DNA of 64,000 nucleotides, from assembly GCA_031278895.1 (NCBI GenBank), contig JAITJN010000037.1:1-64000 (forward strand). The letters are read 5' to 3'. The DNA is from Candidatus Endomicrobiellum guadaloupense (lineage in GTDB: Bacteria; Elusimicrobiota; Endomicrobiia; Endomicrobiales; Endomicrobiaceae). Position numbers and translations under genes: made by a program. Below the pieces are notes generated by a model, which was not told the DNA's origin, did not search any database, and saw nothing but the letters and a program-made list of their open reading frames with translations. Within the stretch, counting starts at the first letter, position 1. Each line of letters starts with the position of its first letter. This document shows positions 36,701 through 44,881 of the stretch, in pieces.

Positions 36701-39184
36701 TCTATGAGCTAATTCATGTTGAATAAAATTTATAAACAGTTTTTGATTAATAGTATTGTTTGCCAAAGGATCAAAAAATAATTGTCTAGCAAGGGTAAGA
36801 TTTATATTAATTTTATCATTGAAGATGTCATATTCCATAACAATACCAGAACCAATGTTGTCTTTTAGTTCAATGATATCTTTTACCTGATCATATAAAT
36901 CTTCATGAAGAGCTAATAATAATTTGCTTTTAATATATGTATTTACAGAAGTAGCAGGAATTTGTAAAGGAACCAGCTCACTTTCAGTTAATTTTGCATT
37001 TAAAATAGTATTTCTTTGCCAAAGCGCATAAGAAGCAACAATAGAAGAAGGAATAAAGATAAGTAAGGGAATAATCATAAAAGGTAAAGCCCACGACATC
37101 ATGGGAATTAAGATTAAAAAAGGGATAGAGACAGTAGCAGAAATAAAATTGATCATAGCAGTCAATCCAGCAGTTTTAGAAGATTTAGCAAGAGGTTGTT
37201 GAGATGAAGTAGAAGGAAGAAGTGGTTGTTGAGTAAAAATGCCATCAGAATGATTGTAGATGTAAGTTTTATCGTTAATTTTGAGAGTTAAAGGTTCAGA
37301 TTTAGAAGAACCGCCAGAAAGAGAGATAGAAATGTCAGAGTCTAAAGAAGAAGCAATTTCTTGTAAGAAGTCGCTCAAAGCTTGAGTAGAGTATCCTCTT
37401 TGAACAAGAACATCAGAAAGACCGATAAGGCGCTGATTTATATCATTTTGAGACATATTAAGAGCAGCTAAGGTAGTAGATAAAATTTTACTTTGTTCTT
37501 TAGCTAAAGAGTGATAAGCTTGTTTAGCCAGTTCAACGCCATCATCAACAGTAGGAGTAATAACGATAAAAGAGATGCCTTGTTTTGCAAGCATGTCATT
37601 TAAGTATTGAGTATGAAAGCCGCCAGTGACAACAACAGAGATATTCTTAGAGTTATCTAAAGATTTGATAACTTTTTCAGTATCAGATAATGAAGAATCA
37701 AAGTGAATATTAAGTTTGTGAGAGTCGTGTAGGAATGAAAGGTTGTCAAAGAAGTATTGATTTCTATCGATATTAACGTTATAGAAAGAGTCAACAAGAG
37801 TTTCATAAGGAGCAAGCAGAGAAAGTTTTTTGTTATCAAGATACTTTATATATAATCGTTTCCATTCTTTAATATGTTGTTTATACCAATCATAGTTGTC
37901 AGAAGTAATACTAGTAGAGAAATAATTATAAAATTCATCAGCAAACCATGATAGAAAAGCGACTTCTTTAGAGCCTTGGTCAGTTGCTAAAGCAATACTT
38001 AGTTGATCTTCAAGGCGTTCTTCTTCATCAAGCATAGAAATAGGGTTAATATTTTTATTAAGTTCAACTTGATTAAAGAGTTTGTTGAGTTCAGGGAAGT
38101 TGATAGAAAGGTCAATGTTGAGTTGTTTAGAGAAATTAATAATGAAAGCATAGAGTTTATCAATGTCCTTGAAGTTAGAAGATTGGTCAGTAATCATTTT
38201 GAAAGCTTGGTATGGGAGAGTTTGTTTAAGGTGTAAGATAAGAGATTTGAGTTGTGTAGAGGCTTGAGAATAATTGATTTTATCGCTTTGTTGAAGAAGA
38301 GCAATAAAAGTGGTGATATTTTTATAAGAACTATTATCAATTTCAATAGAGCCAGACTGTTTATTAAAGATAGGTTGAATATCAATGCCAAACCTTTGAG
38401 CATAATTTGAGATAAGAGCGTAGAATTTCTTAGGAGAAATCTTACCAGAGTGATAATCTTTAAAGAGGGATTCGATTTTAAGTTGTCGTTTATTGGAATA
38501 AATAGATCTAAGGTAAAGGATATCTTTATCAATACTAGAGAGGATAGAAGATATTTCGTTTTGAGAGTAAAGGATGTCACCGAACCGTTGAAGATTTTGT
38601 AGATAAGGGGATTTGTTTTCAAGGCCTTTGATAAGATGAGGGCGATTTGAGATAATGGAATAGTATTCAGGGCCAGTAAGCATACCAGTGTTAAGGATAT
38701 TATTGACGATCTTTTGTTTAGTTTTTTTGTCTTTGATGTTAGAGAGCCAAGAAGTATCAACATCGCCAAAAGCCCCTTCCATATAGACATTTTTGACGCC
38801 ATACTTTTTATCAAACAGTTCAATGATGTAAGCGATGTTCTTTTGTACGTTAGGGTGAAGGTGTAGGTCTTGGATATTGATGATGATGGTATCGCTGGCA
38901 GAGAAGTTGGAGTTAGTAATTTTGCCTAAAGAGTTTGGAATAAAGAATTCGGACAAGATGTGTTTGAATTGTTGGGTAGAGATGATATTGTGTAGAACTT
39001 GAGCAATACTTTGTCCGTACACGTATGATAGTAGAAAACAATTGACTATTATTAATGCTACTACTTTTGTTTTGGTTAAGGGTTGAAGAGTATTTTTGAG
39101 CTGATAAAATCTGTACAAAATTCTTTTAAGCTTTTCACTAAAAGAAAATAGGAATAACAAGTGGTTTTTCAAGAAATTCTTCAT
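33779..39184 (-). CDS. giant multidomain membrane protein with Tiki-like and HELAH-peptidase-like regions
   Basis: A 1801-residue protein, start at ATG 39184 behind AGAGGGGG. Parts in order: an N-terminal helix (about residues 40-60, VVALIIVNCFLLSYVYG); a soluble region (about 95-560) with 'INIQDLHLHPNVQKN', 'NVYMEGAFGDVD' and 'VVVTGGFHTQYL', which together resemble the His/Glu/GxxH pattern of the ChaN/TraB/Tiki superfamily; two membrane segments near 690-750; a zinc-peptidase motif 'HELAH' near 823-827, M48-like in setting; more membrane segments to about 1150; and a C-terminal cytoplasmic or periplasmic region with TIM-barrel-like wording ('ILNIDNFDIS', 'GFDGISIDAKES') and a helical tail. 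Similar giant proteins are known to me from Omnitrophota. The function is unknown. Confidence 0.7.
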   Translation of the reverse strand: MKNFLKNHLLFLFSFSEKLKRILYRFYQLKNTLQPLTKTKVVALIIVNCFLLSYVYGQSIAQVLHNIISTQQFKHILSEFFIPNSLGKITNSNFSASDTIIINIQDLHLHPNVQKNIAYIIELFDKKYGVKNVYMEGAFGDVDTSWLSNIKDKKTKQKIVNNILNTGMLTGPEYYSIISNRPHLIKGLENKSPYLQNLQRFGDILYSQNEISSILSSIDKDILYLRSIYSNKRQLKIESLFKDYHSGKISPKKFYALISNYAQRFGIDIQPIFNKQSGSIEIDNSSYKNITTFIALLQQSDKINYSQASTQLKSLILHLKQTLPYQAFKMITDQSSNFKDIDKLYAFIINFSKQLNIDLSINFPELNKLFNQVELNKNINPISMLDEEERLEDQLSIALATDQGSKEVAFLSWFADEFYNYFSTSITSDNYDWYKQHIKEWKRLYIKYLDNKKLSLLAPYETLVDSFYNVNIDRNQYFFDNLSFLHDSHKLNIHFDSSLSDTEKVIKSLDNSKNISVVVTGGFHTQYLNDMLAKQGISFIVITPTVDDGVELAKQAYHSLAKEQSKILSTTLAALNMSQNDINQRLIGLSDVLVQRGYSTQALSDFLQEIASSLDSDISISLSGGSSKSEPLTLKINDKTYIYNHSDGIFTQQPLLPSTSSQQPLAKSSKTAGLTAMINFISATVSIPFLILIPMMSWALPFMIIPLLIFIPSSIVASYALWQRNTILNAKLTESELVPLQIPATSVNTYIKSKLLLALHEDLYDQVKDIIELKDNIGSGIVMEYDIFNDKININLTLARQLFFDPLANNTINQKLFINFIQHELAHRQFANPENKIRFFIHNNFKWLEELLVSFADLFRAITFKKTMYPQKHVTSISIEEIQRALQNKSKSIVTNSIDRIKRVDNVVKFMLGITISLVVTSCLFSTIPAYSIIISPFIVALVFIIYRIFKTGITNLTFSDVIEFIVVMGLAGLIGYGGKLILATLHDFVSLISSSGAIAMFLSTYRKNEEAQTKVENTKNEINKKLNLITSIKFIVILLLSIPDLLKSLPKYSQKSNTSNDEKIKSDGSRIFVSSLKDIIYWAEKIFPGINLALEILFRTLAKENLIIGFKPKITEAMDIIEILTAIETKYNGVKKVLDLIMKIMNFVLYIINLYTSIKYILMMLLSFTLKIAGLIVSTLFKPQNEWQIETDIKKPLTLFVSGSKEKESSTFMYAKTIIKESNYSSAVVEHISSDVFPRNYIHKMSVNTSFNNLIYEVYVRNEEGIWVIGLKLQDGQDSFENFSSAVQFFANDLNTNSVLMQEFNSITNLGISSEGVIMMDFIGFSPDTTTQESVQKLYRTDNTDSGLVGTYSVEDLVITPENLITIEQNIKATRLFKLDEYEKFYEVTLTYQKLPDTDFTNALLERKKKEGATTIILNIDNFDISELSSETTKDIMKKFITKAHLFGMRINIQVNLLNAKEEIFETYLGIGFDGISIDAKESDDIESIMSVLESLKKVSKGNSIVERNTIILKNKSLREHLANLGEYNVLALVVIDDTSGEAVIDKQQQLKAKYTGYKRGRKILEQNIDTTTTNIRELLNLMHQKPSSISSQEIKITLNNVGVSHVVRKHIEIILQRASDNETGSESEAVLEAIGFLRGFIESYVVNQYLQAFNLSYEETFNMINEHDVIDTLKILLTALFITDVENKIFESPETLKNFFDQTRLRIEKDQSLNSESLLNLNKQIVLFAKDIIEKLDEEESIDPIVHSHNQDNPYQKLHTYIVVTSDLINTLSFREVINDVAKIMETSVSTAKNILSAA

Positions 39185-39272
39185 GAATCCCCCTCTTGAC
39201 AACATTTTTAAGTTACTTTTTTATATTTCGCAATATTTTTTGTCTTTTAAAGATCTGACATTTAGAATTTTA

Positions 39273-41396
39273 TTATATTTTTGAATATTTTTTAAATAGA
39301 AAAACAATCATATAAGCAGAAAAAGTTCCTATCAATGCTCCTACAAGAACATCTGAAGGAAAATGGCTTCCTGTGTAGATTCTATAAAATCCTGAGTAAA
39401 AAGCAAGTATTATGTATAAATACCAATACTTTTTAACTATTATAAACATAAAAGTACACAAAGAAAATGCTAATTCTGTATGTCCTGATGGAAAAGAGTC
39501 TGCATATAATTTTTCATATATAGTATTAATGTTTCCATCAAATACTTTTAATGGACGAGATCTTTCAAAATAATGTTTTAGAAAATGAACTATTACAGCG
39601 CCTACTATCATTACGCTTACCATAAGAGCAAGATTTGTCCAGAAGTGATCTTTTTTATTTTTCCAGAGAATAAATATACATATTGTAAGTATTATAATAA
39701 AACTTAGATTGAAATTTTTGTCGTCAAAATAAGAAATAGGAGCAGCAAGAAAGTCTAAATACTTAGACTTTAACCCTGAATTTATAAATTTAAAAATAAA
39801 GTGATCAAAATTTAGAAGTTCTTGTTTGATATCTTTTTTTTGTTTTATAGCTATGGTTGTATAAGAGTCTGGAAGTTTAGATGGATTAAAAGATTTACAA
39901 TATGTAAAAAAGAAGTTTTTGATTTTTTTACCGTTTCTATATACTGGAAATGTTTCAACGTCTGCATATGATGAAAATACATCTCTATATCTAATTTTAG
40001 GATCTGAAAAAAAGTAGTCATTGCAGATATATAGAGCATTTTTATTTTTTAACTTCTCTAAGTCTCTTTGCCAAAAATCATAAGCATCTATTTTGTCACT
40101 TATACAAAATACCCTAAGCTCAGGGATACAAGCTGCAAGTTCACTAGCCAAATAACTCTTATATGTGAATATAAAAGGTCTTTCTTCTTTTGAGTAGGAG
40201 TTTACTATTTTTCTTATTTCGTTTCCTACTTCTTTCCAACCATAAACTTCATTTGTCACGTCAATTCTTTCTGATTCTGGAATGCCGTGTTCTATTTGTT
40301 CAATCTTGTCTTTTGGTATAAACTTTTCAACAGGGACAACTCCATACAAAACATGTAAAGGAACTATAATAATCATAAATAATGCCAACGCCCAAGCTGT
40401 ATAAGAATAAAGTTTAAACCATTTTATATCCCAAAACTTTAAGGTTAGATGCGTAACATATATAGACAACCCCAAATAACCCATTGCAGGCCAATGAGGA
40501 AGTATTTCATTAAATGTTGCTATTGCATTAAAAAAAACTAAAACAGGTAAAGAGAAGCAAGAAATAACAAGAGCCGTTCTATCATTTTTCTTGTAAGCTT
40601 CCTTAATACATAAAAATGCAGCTACTATAAATATTAGAAATAATAATGGGGAAATATATCCGGCTTGTGCCCCAATAGACCTGCCAAAAAATATTAAAGA
40701 GAATTTAGGTAGAGAACTGCCAAATCCATGATTTAACTGAAATCCAAAAGAAGCCCAACTATTTTCTATATTCCACATTATAACTGGCAAAAACATTATG
40801 GCAGATAAAATAATTCCAAAGTAAGGCTCTTTTTTCTTAAACCAGAATCTATGTTTTGGAGAAAAAATAAGAAATAGAGATATTGAGAAAGGTATCAACA
40901 CTCCATTATATTTAGAAAGCATTGCCAATCCTGTTGTAATGCCAAGCAAATACCAATAATTTTTATTATTAGTTTCAATTAGAGTGATAAAAATAAGGAG
41001 CGATAAAAGCCAGAAGAGTGCAAGTGGGGAATCTGGAACAGCTATTACAGAACCTAAGAATGAAAATACAGGGAGAACATTTAATAGTAGAACTCCAAAA
41101 AATGCTGTTCTTTCATTATAAAGTTTTTTAGCGCATGTAAAAAATATCCATATTGCAAAGAAGAATATTAATACAGTAGGAAACCTTACAGCAAATTCAT
41201 TATTTCCAAAAATCAATGTTGAAGCTTTGATTATATATCCTATTAGAGGTGGATGATCAAAATATGAGAGATCCAAAAATTTGGAATATACCCAATAATG
41301 AGCTTCGTCTATTGTTAAGCCAATTTTACCTATTATTAAAAGTCTAAGTAGTGTTGAAACTATATTCACAATCCAAAACCATAATTTATAATTCAT
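39273..41396 (-). CDS. ArnT/PMT-like glycosyltransferase fused to PAP2 phosphatase
   Basis: A 707-residue membrane protein. Residues 1 to about 540 are a GT39/GT83-type polyprenyl-phosphate glycosyltransferase: 'LTIDEAHYWVYSKFLDLSYFDHPPLIGYII' holds the acidic and DHPP motifs of ArnT-like enzymes, followed by about ten helices and a periplasmic domain. The C-terminal 150 residues are a PAP2 phosphatase with all three signature boxes: 'KHYFERSRP', 'SFPSGHT' and 'YRIYTGSHFPSDV'. The fusion suggests one protein that transfers a sugar from a lipid carrier and then dephosphorylates a polyprenyl phosphate or lipid A-type substrate. It abuts the GT2 gene upstream with no gap. Confidence 0.85.
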   Translation of the reverse strand: MNYKLWFWIVNIVSTLLRLLIIGKIGLTIDEAHYWVYSKFLDLSYFDHPPLIGYIIKASTLIFGNNEFAVRFPTVLIFFFAIWIFFTCAKKLYNERTAFFGVLLLNVLPVFSFLGSVIAVPDSPLALFWLLSLLIFITLIETNNKNYWYLLGITTGLAMLSKYNGVLIPFSISLFLIFSPKHRFWFKKKEPYFGIILSAIMFLPVIMWNIENSWASFGFQLNHGFGSSLPKFSLIFFGRSIGAQAGYISPLLFLIFIVAAFLCIKEAYKKNDRTALVISCFSLPVLVFFNAIATFNEILPHWPAMGYLGLSIYVTHLTLKFWDIKWFKLYSYTAWALALFMIIIVPLHVLYGVVPVEKFIPKDKIEQIEHGIPESERIDVTNEVYGWKEVGNEIRKIVNSYSKEERPFIFTYKSYLASELAACIPELRVFCISDKIDAYDFWQRDLEKLKNKNALYICNDYFFSDPKIRYRDVFSSYADVETFPVYRNGKKIKNFFFTYCKSFNPSKLPDSYTTIAIKQKKDIKQELLNFDHFIFKFINSGLKSKYLDFLAAPISYFDDKNFNLSFIIILTICIFILWKNKKDHFWTNLALMVSVMIVGAVIVHFLKHYFERSRPLKVFDGNINTIYEKLYADSFPSGHTELAFSLCTFMFIIVKKYWYLYIILAFYSGFYRIYTGSHFPSDVLVGALIGTFSAYMIVFLFKKYSKI

Positions 41397-42098
41397 TTAT
41401 TTCCCTGCTGTTAGTTTAAGTTTTAAAACTTTAAATAGATAAGTTATTAAAGTTCCGGGACGAAGTTTTGATTTCCCTGAAAATCTTGTAAGAAAAACTA
41501 TAGGGTATTCTATAACTTTCAAGTTATTTTTTTTGATTTTATATAGAACTTCAGTAACTATAAAAGGATCGCTTGCAGTTAGTTTAGAAGCAAATTTAAC
41601 AAGAGCTGCTCTTTTAAACATTCTATATCCGGAAGTAGTGTCTTCTATTTTGATGCCTAATACAAAGGACAAATAACGTCTTGAAAAACTGCTCACTAAT
41701 TGTCTAATTAATGATCTTTCTTCATCTTTTCCGCCATTAACATAACGAGATCCTATAACAACATCGCAATCTTGTATTGTTTTTAAAAATCCTGGAATAT
41801 ATTTAGGGGAGTGAGAACCGTCGCCGTCCATTTCAACTATATAATCAGCGCCCATATCAAGAGCTTTTAGAAATCCGTCTTTGCCTGCATAACCTCTTCC
41901 TTTTTTTTCTTTTCTTAAAAGAAGATGAACTTTGTTGTTTATGTTTGACAGTTCTTCAACTATTTTATAAGTTTCGTCAGGAGACATATCATCAACAACT
42001 AAAACATCTACATCAGCTCCACAATTTAAAACATCTTCAACCATAAGTTTTATATTGGGAGCTTCATTATATGTAGGAATCATTACTACAGTTTTCAT
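41397..42098 (-). CDS. dolichol-phosphate mannosyltransferase-like GT2 enzyme
   Basis: A GT2 glycosyltransferase of 233 residues that makes polyprenyl-phosphate sugar. 'VVMIPTYNEAPNIKLMVEDVL', 'DVLVVDDMSPDET', 'YIVEMDGDGSHSPKYIP' (DxD box) and 'SGYRMFKRAAL' match the Dpm1/DPMS family. No C-terminal membrane helices follow, so it resembles the soluble single-domain form. ATG 42098 with GAGG 4 bases upstream is the start. The extra 29 residues in the track are upstream sequence. It sits directly before the ArnT-PAP2 gene, which could use its lipid-linked sugar product. Confidence 0.88.
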   Translation of the reverse strand: MKTVVMIPTYNEAPNIKLMVEDVLNCGADVDVLVVDDMSPDETYKIVEELSNINNKVHLLLRKEKKGRGYAGKDGFLKALDMGADYIVEMDGDGSHSPKYIPGFLKTIQDCDVVIGSRYVNGGKDEERSLIRQLVSSFSRRYLSFVLGIKIEDTTSGYRMFKRAALVKFASKLTASDPFIVTEVLYKIKKNNLKVIEYPIVFLTRFSGKSKLRPGTLITYLFKVLKLKLTAGK

Positions 42099-42127
42099 AA
42101 AACCTCTATTTCGGATTTCAAAGAATA

Positions 42128-43270
42128 TTATACATATTCTTCTATTGCATATATAACATCTTTTGGCGGAATTGATTCCATGCAATTGTCAACTAAATCA
42201 CACTCTTGCTTATAGCAAACGACGCATGTTTTATTGGACTGTATTTTTGTACCTTTTGAATATATTTCTATTTCGTTTACTGAAGTTGGACCAAAAAGAG
42301 ATACTACATTTTTTTTAAGTCCAGCAGCAGCATGCAAGGCCATTGTATCACCGCATAAGACTATATCACAAAGATTTATTTTTGCAAAGAAATCAGGGAT
42401 AGTATTGTTAATTCCTGTTGATATAACATTTGGCATGCTTTCTTTTAAAATTAAGTCAATTTCGTTTTTATCATCAGAACTACCAAAAAGCAAAACAAAA
42501 TGTCCTTTTTGCGAGAATGATTTTGCTGTTTCAATAAACCCCTTTGATGTCCATTTTTTTAATTTCCATCTTTTTCCTGCCCCTGGATGGATACCTATAA
42601 TTTTCTTATCATGAGATATATTATTATCTTCTAAAAATTGTTTAGCTTTTTCTACTGAATTTTTTTGCAAAGGAACAATTATTTCATAATTATCTTTTGG
42701 AAGTTCTGCTATTTTAGACATCCAATGTTGATATGTAAAAATATTAGCTCTTTTAAGTTCATCATAGGCGCTTGTTTTAAGCCATTCTTTAGCATAATTA
42801 TTTGAGTATATAATATTTCTATTGTCATCTAAAGAAAAACCCTTTATTTCTGTTTTGTTTGATAGTTTTGTAATAGATAAACTCTCAAAGGCCAAATCTA
42901 AATTAATAACTATGTCAAAAAAGTTATTTACAAGATATTTTATAGCGTTTTCATCATTATGTACTATTTTATCTATAAGATTATTTCCTTCAAGGACTGC
43001 AGCGTTTTTTGTGTCAACAATCCAAGTAATTTCGCTTTTCGGATAAAGTTCTTTTAATCCGTTTAACAGAAATGTGGTTCTTAAAACATCTCCCATTGCA
43101 CCAAGTTTGACAACTAGAATGCGTTTGTTATCTTTTTTCCCTGAAATTTTTAAGTAGTTTCTACATTCTTTACAATGGGCATTATTATTTTTTTGATAAA
43201 CACAAGGTCTATCTAACTGGAAATTTGAACAATCGGTGAAAACTTCGAAAGTATTATTAATTTCTATCAT
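42128..43270 (-). CDS. glycosyltransferase family 9 (heptosyltransferase-like)
   Basis: A 380-residue GT9 enzyme of LPS core or envelope glycan assembly. After a Cys-rich N-terminal extension (about residues 12-45, 'CVYQKNNNAHCKECRNYL') come 'RILVVKLGAMGDVLRTTFLL' (GT9 N-terminal motif), 'IIGIHPGAGKRWKLKKW' and 'ALHAAAGLKKNVVSLFGPT'. A second Cys cluster (CVVCYKQECDLVDNC) lies near the C-terminus. The two Cys groups might bind a metal together. The sugar donor cannot be read from sequence. It diverges from the second ArnT-like gene. Confidence 0.85.
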   Translation of the reverse strand: MIEINNTFEVFTDCSNFQLDRPCVYQKNNNAHCKECRNYLKISGKKDNKRILVVKLGAMGDVLRTTFLLNGLKELYPKSEITWIVDTKNAAVLEGNNLIDKIVHNDENAIKYLVNNFFDIVINLDLAFESLSITKLSNKTEIKGFSLDDNRNIIYSNNYAKEWLKTSAYDELKRANIFTYQHWMSKIAELPKDNYEIIVPLQKNSVEKAKQFLEDNNISHDKKIIGIHPGAGKRWKLKKWTSKGFIETAKSFSQKGHFVLLFGSSDDKNEIDLILKESMPNVISTGINNTIPDFFAKINLCDIVLCGDTMALHAAAGLKKNVVSLFGPTSVNEIEIYSKGTKIQSNKTCVVCYKQECDLVDNCMESIPPKDVIYAIEEYV

Positions 43271-43300
43271 AATTATGAAATTAGCAAATCTTGTTCTTCA

Positions 43301-43329
43301 TTGCAATATCGTATACAAAGTAGTAGAAT
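43301..43329 (+). promoter_or_regulatory. promoter for the ArnT-like gene
   Basis: TTGCAA and TAGAAT are separated by exactly 17 bases in the region between the divergent GT9 and ArnT-like genes. It leaves a leader of about 28 bases with a GGAG Shine-Dalgarno before ATG 43364. Confidence 0.6.
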
Positions 43330-43363
43330 CTCTGCTCTGTAAAATTGTCTATATGGAGATCTT

Positions 43364-44782
43364 ATGGATAGGTTATTTTGTAAGAAAAATGCATTTTTTA
43401 TTGTTGGCTTTGTTATATTATTTAAAATGTTTTTGTCTGCTTGTGTGGAATTACATCCAGATGAGGCATATTATTGGCTTTGGTCACAACACTTGGCATT
43501 AGGCTACTTTGATCATTCTCCAATGGTAGCGTGGTTTATAAAAATAACTACACTATTTTCCAATTCTGAACTTGCTGTAAGGTTTTCTTCTATGATACTA
43601 ACCATAATAGTTAGTCTTGTAATATGGAAACTAGCAAAAAAACTTTTTAATGAAACTATAGCATCTGCATCTGTTATAGTATTAAATACTCTGCCTGAAA
43701 TGATGGTAGCTTCAATAGTAATTACTCCAGATACACCGGTGTTTTTATTTTTTTCGTTGACTTTATATTATATGTGGCGTTTGTTTGAAACTAATAAAAC
43801 AAAATTTTGGTATATAACAGGCCTGTTCTTTGGGTTAGCTTTATTATCAAAATATACAGCTATATTGTTTGGGTTAAGCCTTTTTATATATATGATTGCA
43901 GACAAAAAATGGACTTGGTTCGAAAATAAGCATTTTTATCTAATGTTTGTTGTGTCTTTTATTGTATTTTTGCCTGTCATTATATGGAACTATCGTCATG
44001 ATTGGGTATCTTTTACATTTCAACTCCATCATGGACTAACGAGCGATGGAATTCATTGGAACTATGTGTTTGATTATTTGTGCTCTCAATGTCTTGTAGC
44101 CGGACCAATCATTTTTATTTCAGGAATTATTGCTGGTTTAGGTTATTTTTGTTCAAAAAATTCAAAGAGAATTTTTATTGCATCTTTTTCTATACCAATA
44201 ATAGTATTTTTTATGTTTACTGCTTTAAAGAGAAACCCAGGTGCAAATTGGCCTGCTTTTGCATATTTTGCTTTCAGCATTATGGTTTGCGCCTATTTGC
44301 TTGAAAATAATTCAGATATAAAAAGGAAAGTTTTAATATATGGGACAACATTTAATTTTATTATCTCTTTCCTTTTAGGACTGCACGTTAAATATGCGAT
44401 TATTCCTTTGGGTATTTTCTCATGCCATGCTGCTGTTGCTGATGCAACTAATTGGTTTCACGGGTGGAAGGATTTAGGAGACTATCTTATAAAAAAAGAT
44501 ATTAAATATGTTGTAACAGACAATCAACAGTGGGGTGGAATTGTGGCTTATTATACAGAGAATAAATTTGGAGTATTAACGGGGCATGTTCCTGTAAATC
44601 AGTTTAAGTATTGGGAAATTCCAAAAGACTTAGCTTATTCCAAAACTGCGATTGTAAAAATAGATAAAGATATGGGAGATAATTTTAGTAAAATTGAAAA
44701 TGCTGATATTTTAACAGTTTCAAGAAAGAGTATTCCTATTCGCCAATATGCAATTGTTGAAACCAATGGTTATGTGAGATGA
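43364..44782 (+). CDS. ArnT/PMT-like polyprenyl-phosphate glycosyltransferase
   Basis: A 472-residue integral membrane glycosyltransferase of the GT39/GT83 type. 'ELHPDEAYYWLWSQHLALGYFDHSPMVAWFIK' carries the catalytic acidic residue and the DHxPM-type box. About ten helices follow, with 'ITPDTPVFLFFSLTLYYMW' and 'GLALLSKYTAILFGLSLF' as family patterns. It has the same architecture as the N-terminal part of the ArnT-PAP2 protein but no phosphatase domain. Likely substrates are lipid A, core glycan or a secreted protein, using a polyprenyl-phosphate sugar. It is monocistronic with its own promoter. Confidence 0.83.
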   Translation: MDRLFCKKNAFFIVGFVILFKMFLSACVELHPDEAYYWLWSQHLALGYFDHSPMVAWFIKITTLFSNSELAVRFSSMILTIIVSLVIWKLAKKLFNETIASASVIVLNTLPEMMVASIVITPDTPVFLFFSLTLYYMWRLFETNKTKFWYITGLFFGLALLSKYTAILFGLSLFIYMIADKKWTWFENKHFYLMFVVSFIVFLPVIIWNYRHDWVSFTFQLHHGLTSDGIHWNYVFDYLCSQCLVAGPIIFISGIIAGLGYFCSKNSKRIFIASFSIPIIVFFMFTALKRNPGANWPAFAYFAFSIMVCAYLLENNSDIKRKVLIYGTTFNFIISFLLGLHVKYAIIPLGIFSCHAAVADATNWFHGWKDLGDYLIKKDIKYVVTDNQQWGGIVAYYTENKFGVLTGHVPVNQFKYWEIPKDLAYSKTAIVKIDKDMGDNFSKIENADILTVSRKSIPIRQYAIVETNGYVR

Positions 44783-44844
44783 AAAGTTAATTTTCAAGCC
44801 TGAATTTATCGGTTTATAGTGCGACTGTGTTTATCATGATAAAA

Positions 44845-44873
44845 TTGAATTGTAAAAGACAAAATAGTACAAT
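44845..44873 (+). promoter_or_regulatory. promoter giving an almost leaderless transcript
   Basis: TTGAAT and TACAAT with a 17-base spacer. The -10 ends only 8 bases before ATG 44882, so transcription would begin at or within a base or two of the start codon. No Shine-Dalgarno lies between them. Confidence 0.55.
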
Positions 44874-44881
44874 CCATATTT

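Noticed and set aside
38194-38823. 209-residue minus-strand ORF inside the giant gene
   Set aside because: Same strand, different frame. It is low-complexity Leu/Ser/Lys and lacks domain motifs, while the main frame is continuous for 1801 codons.
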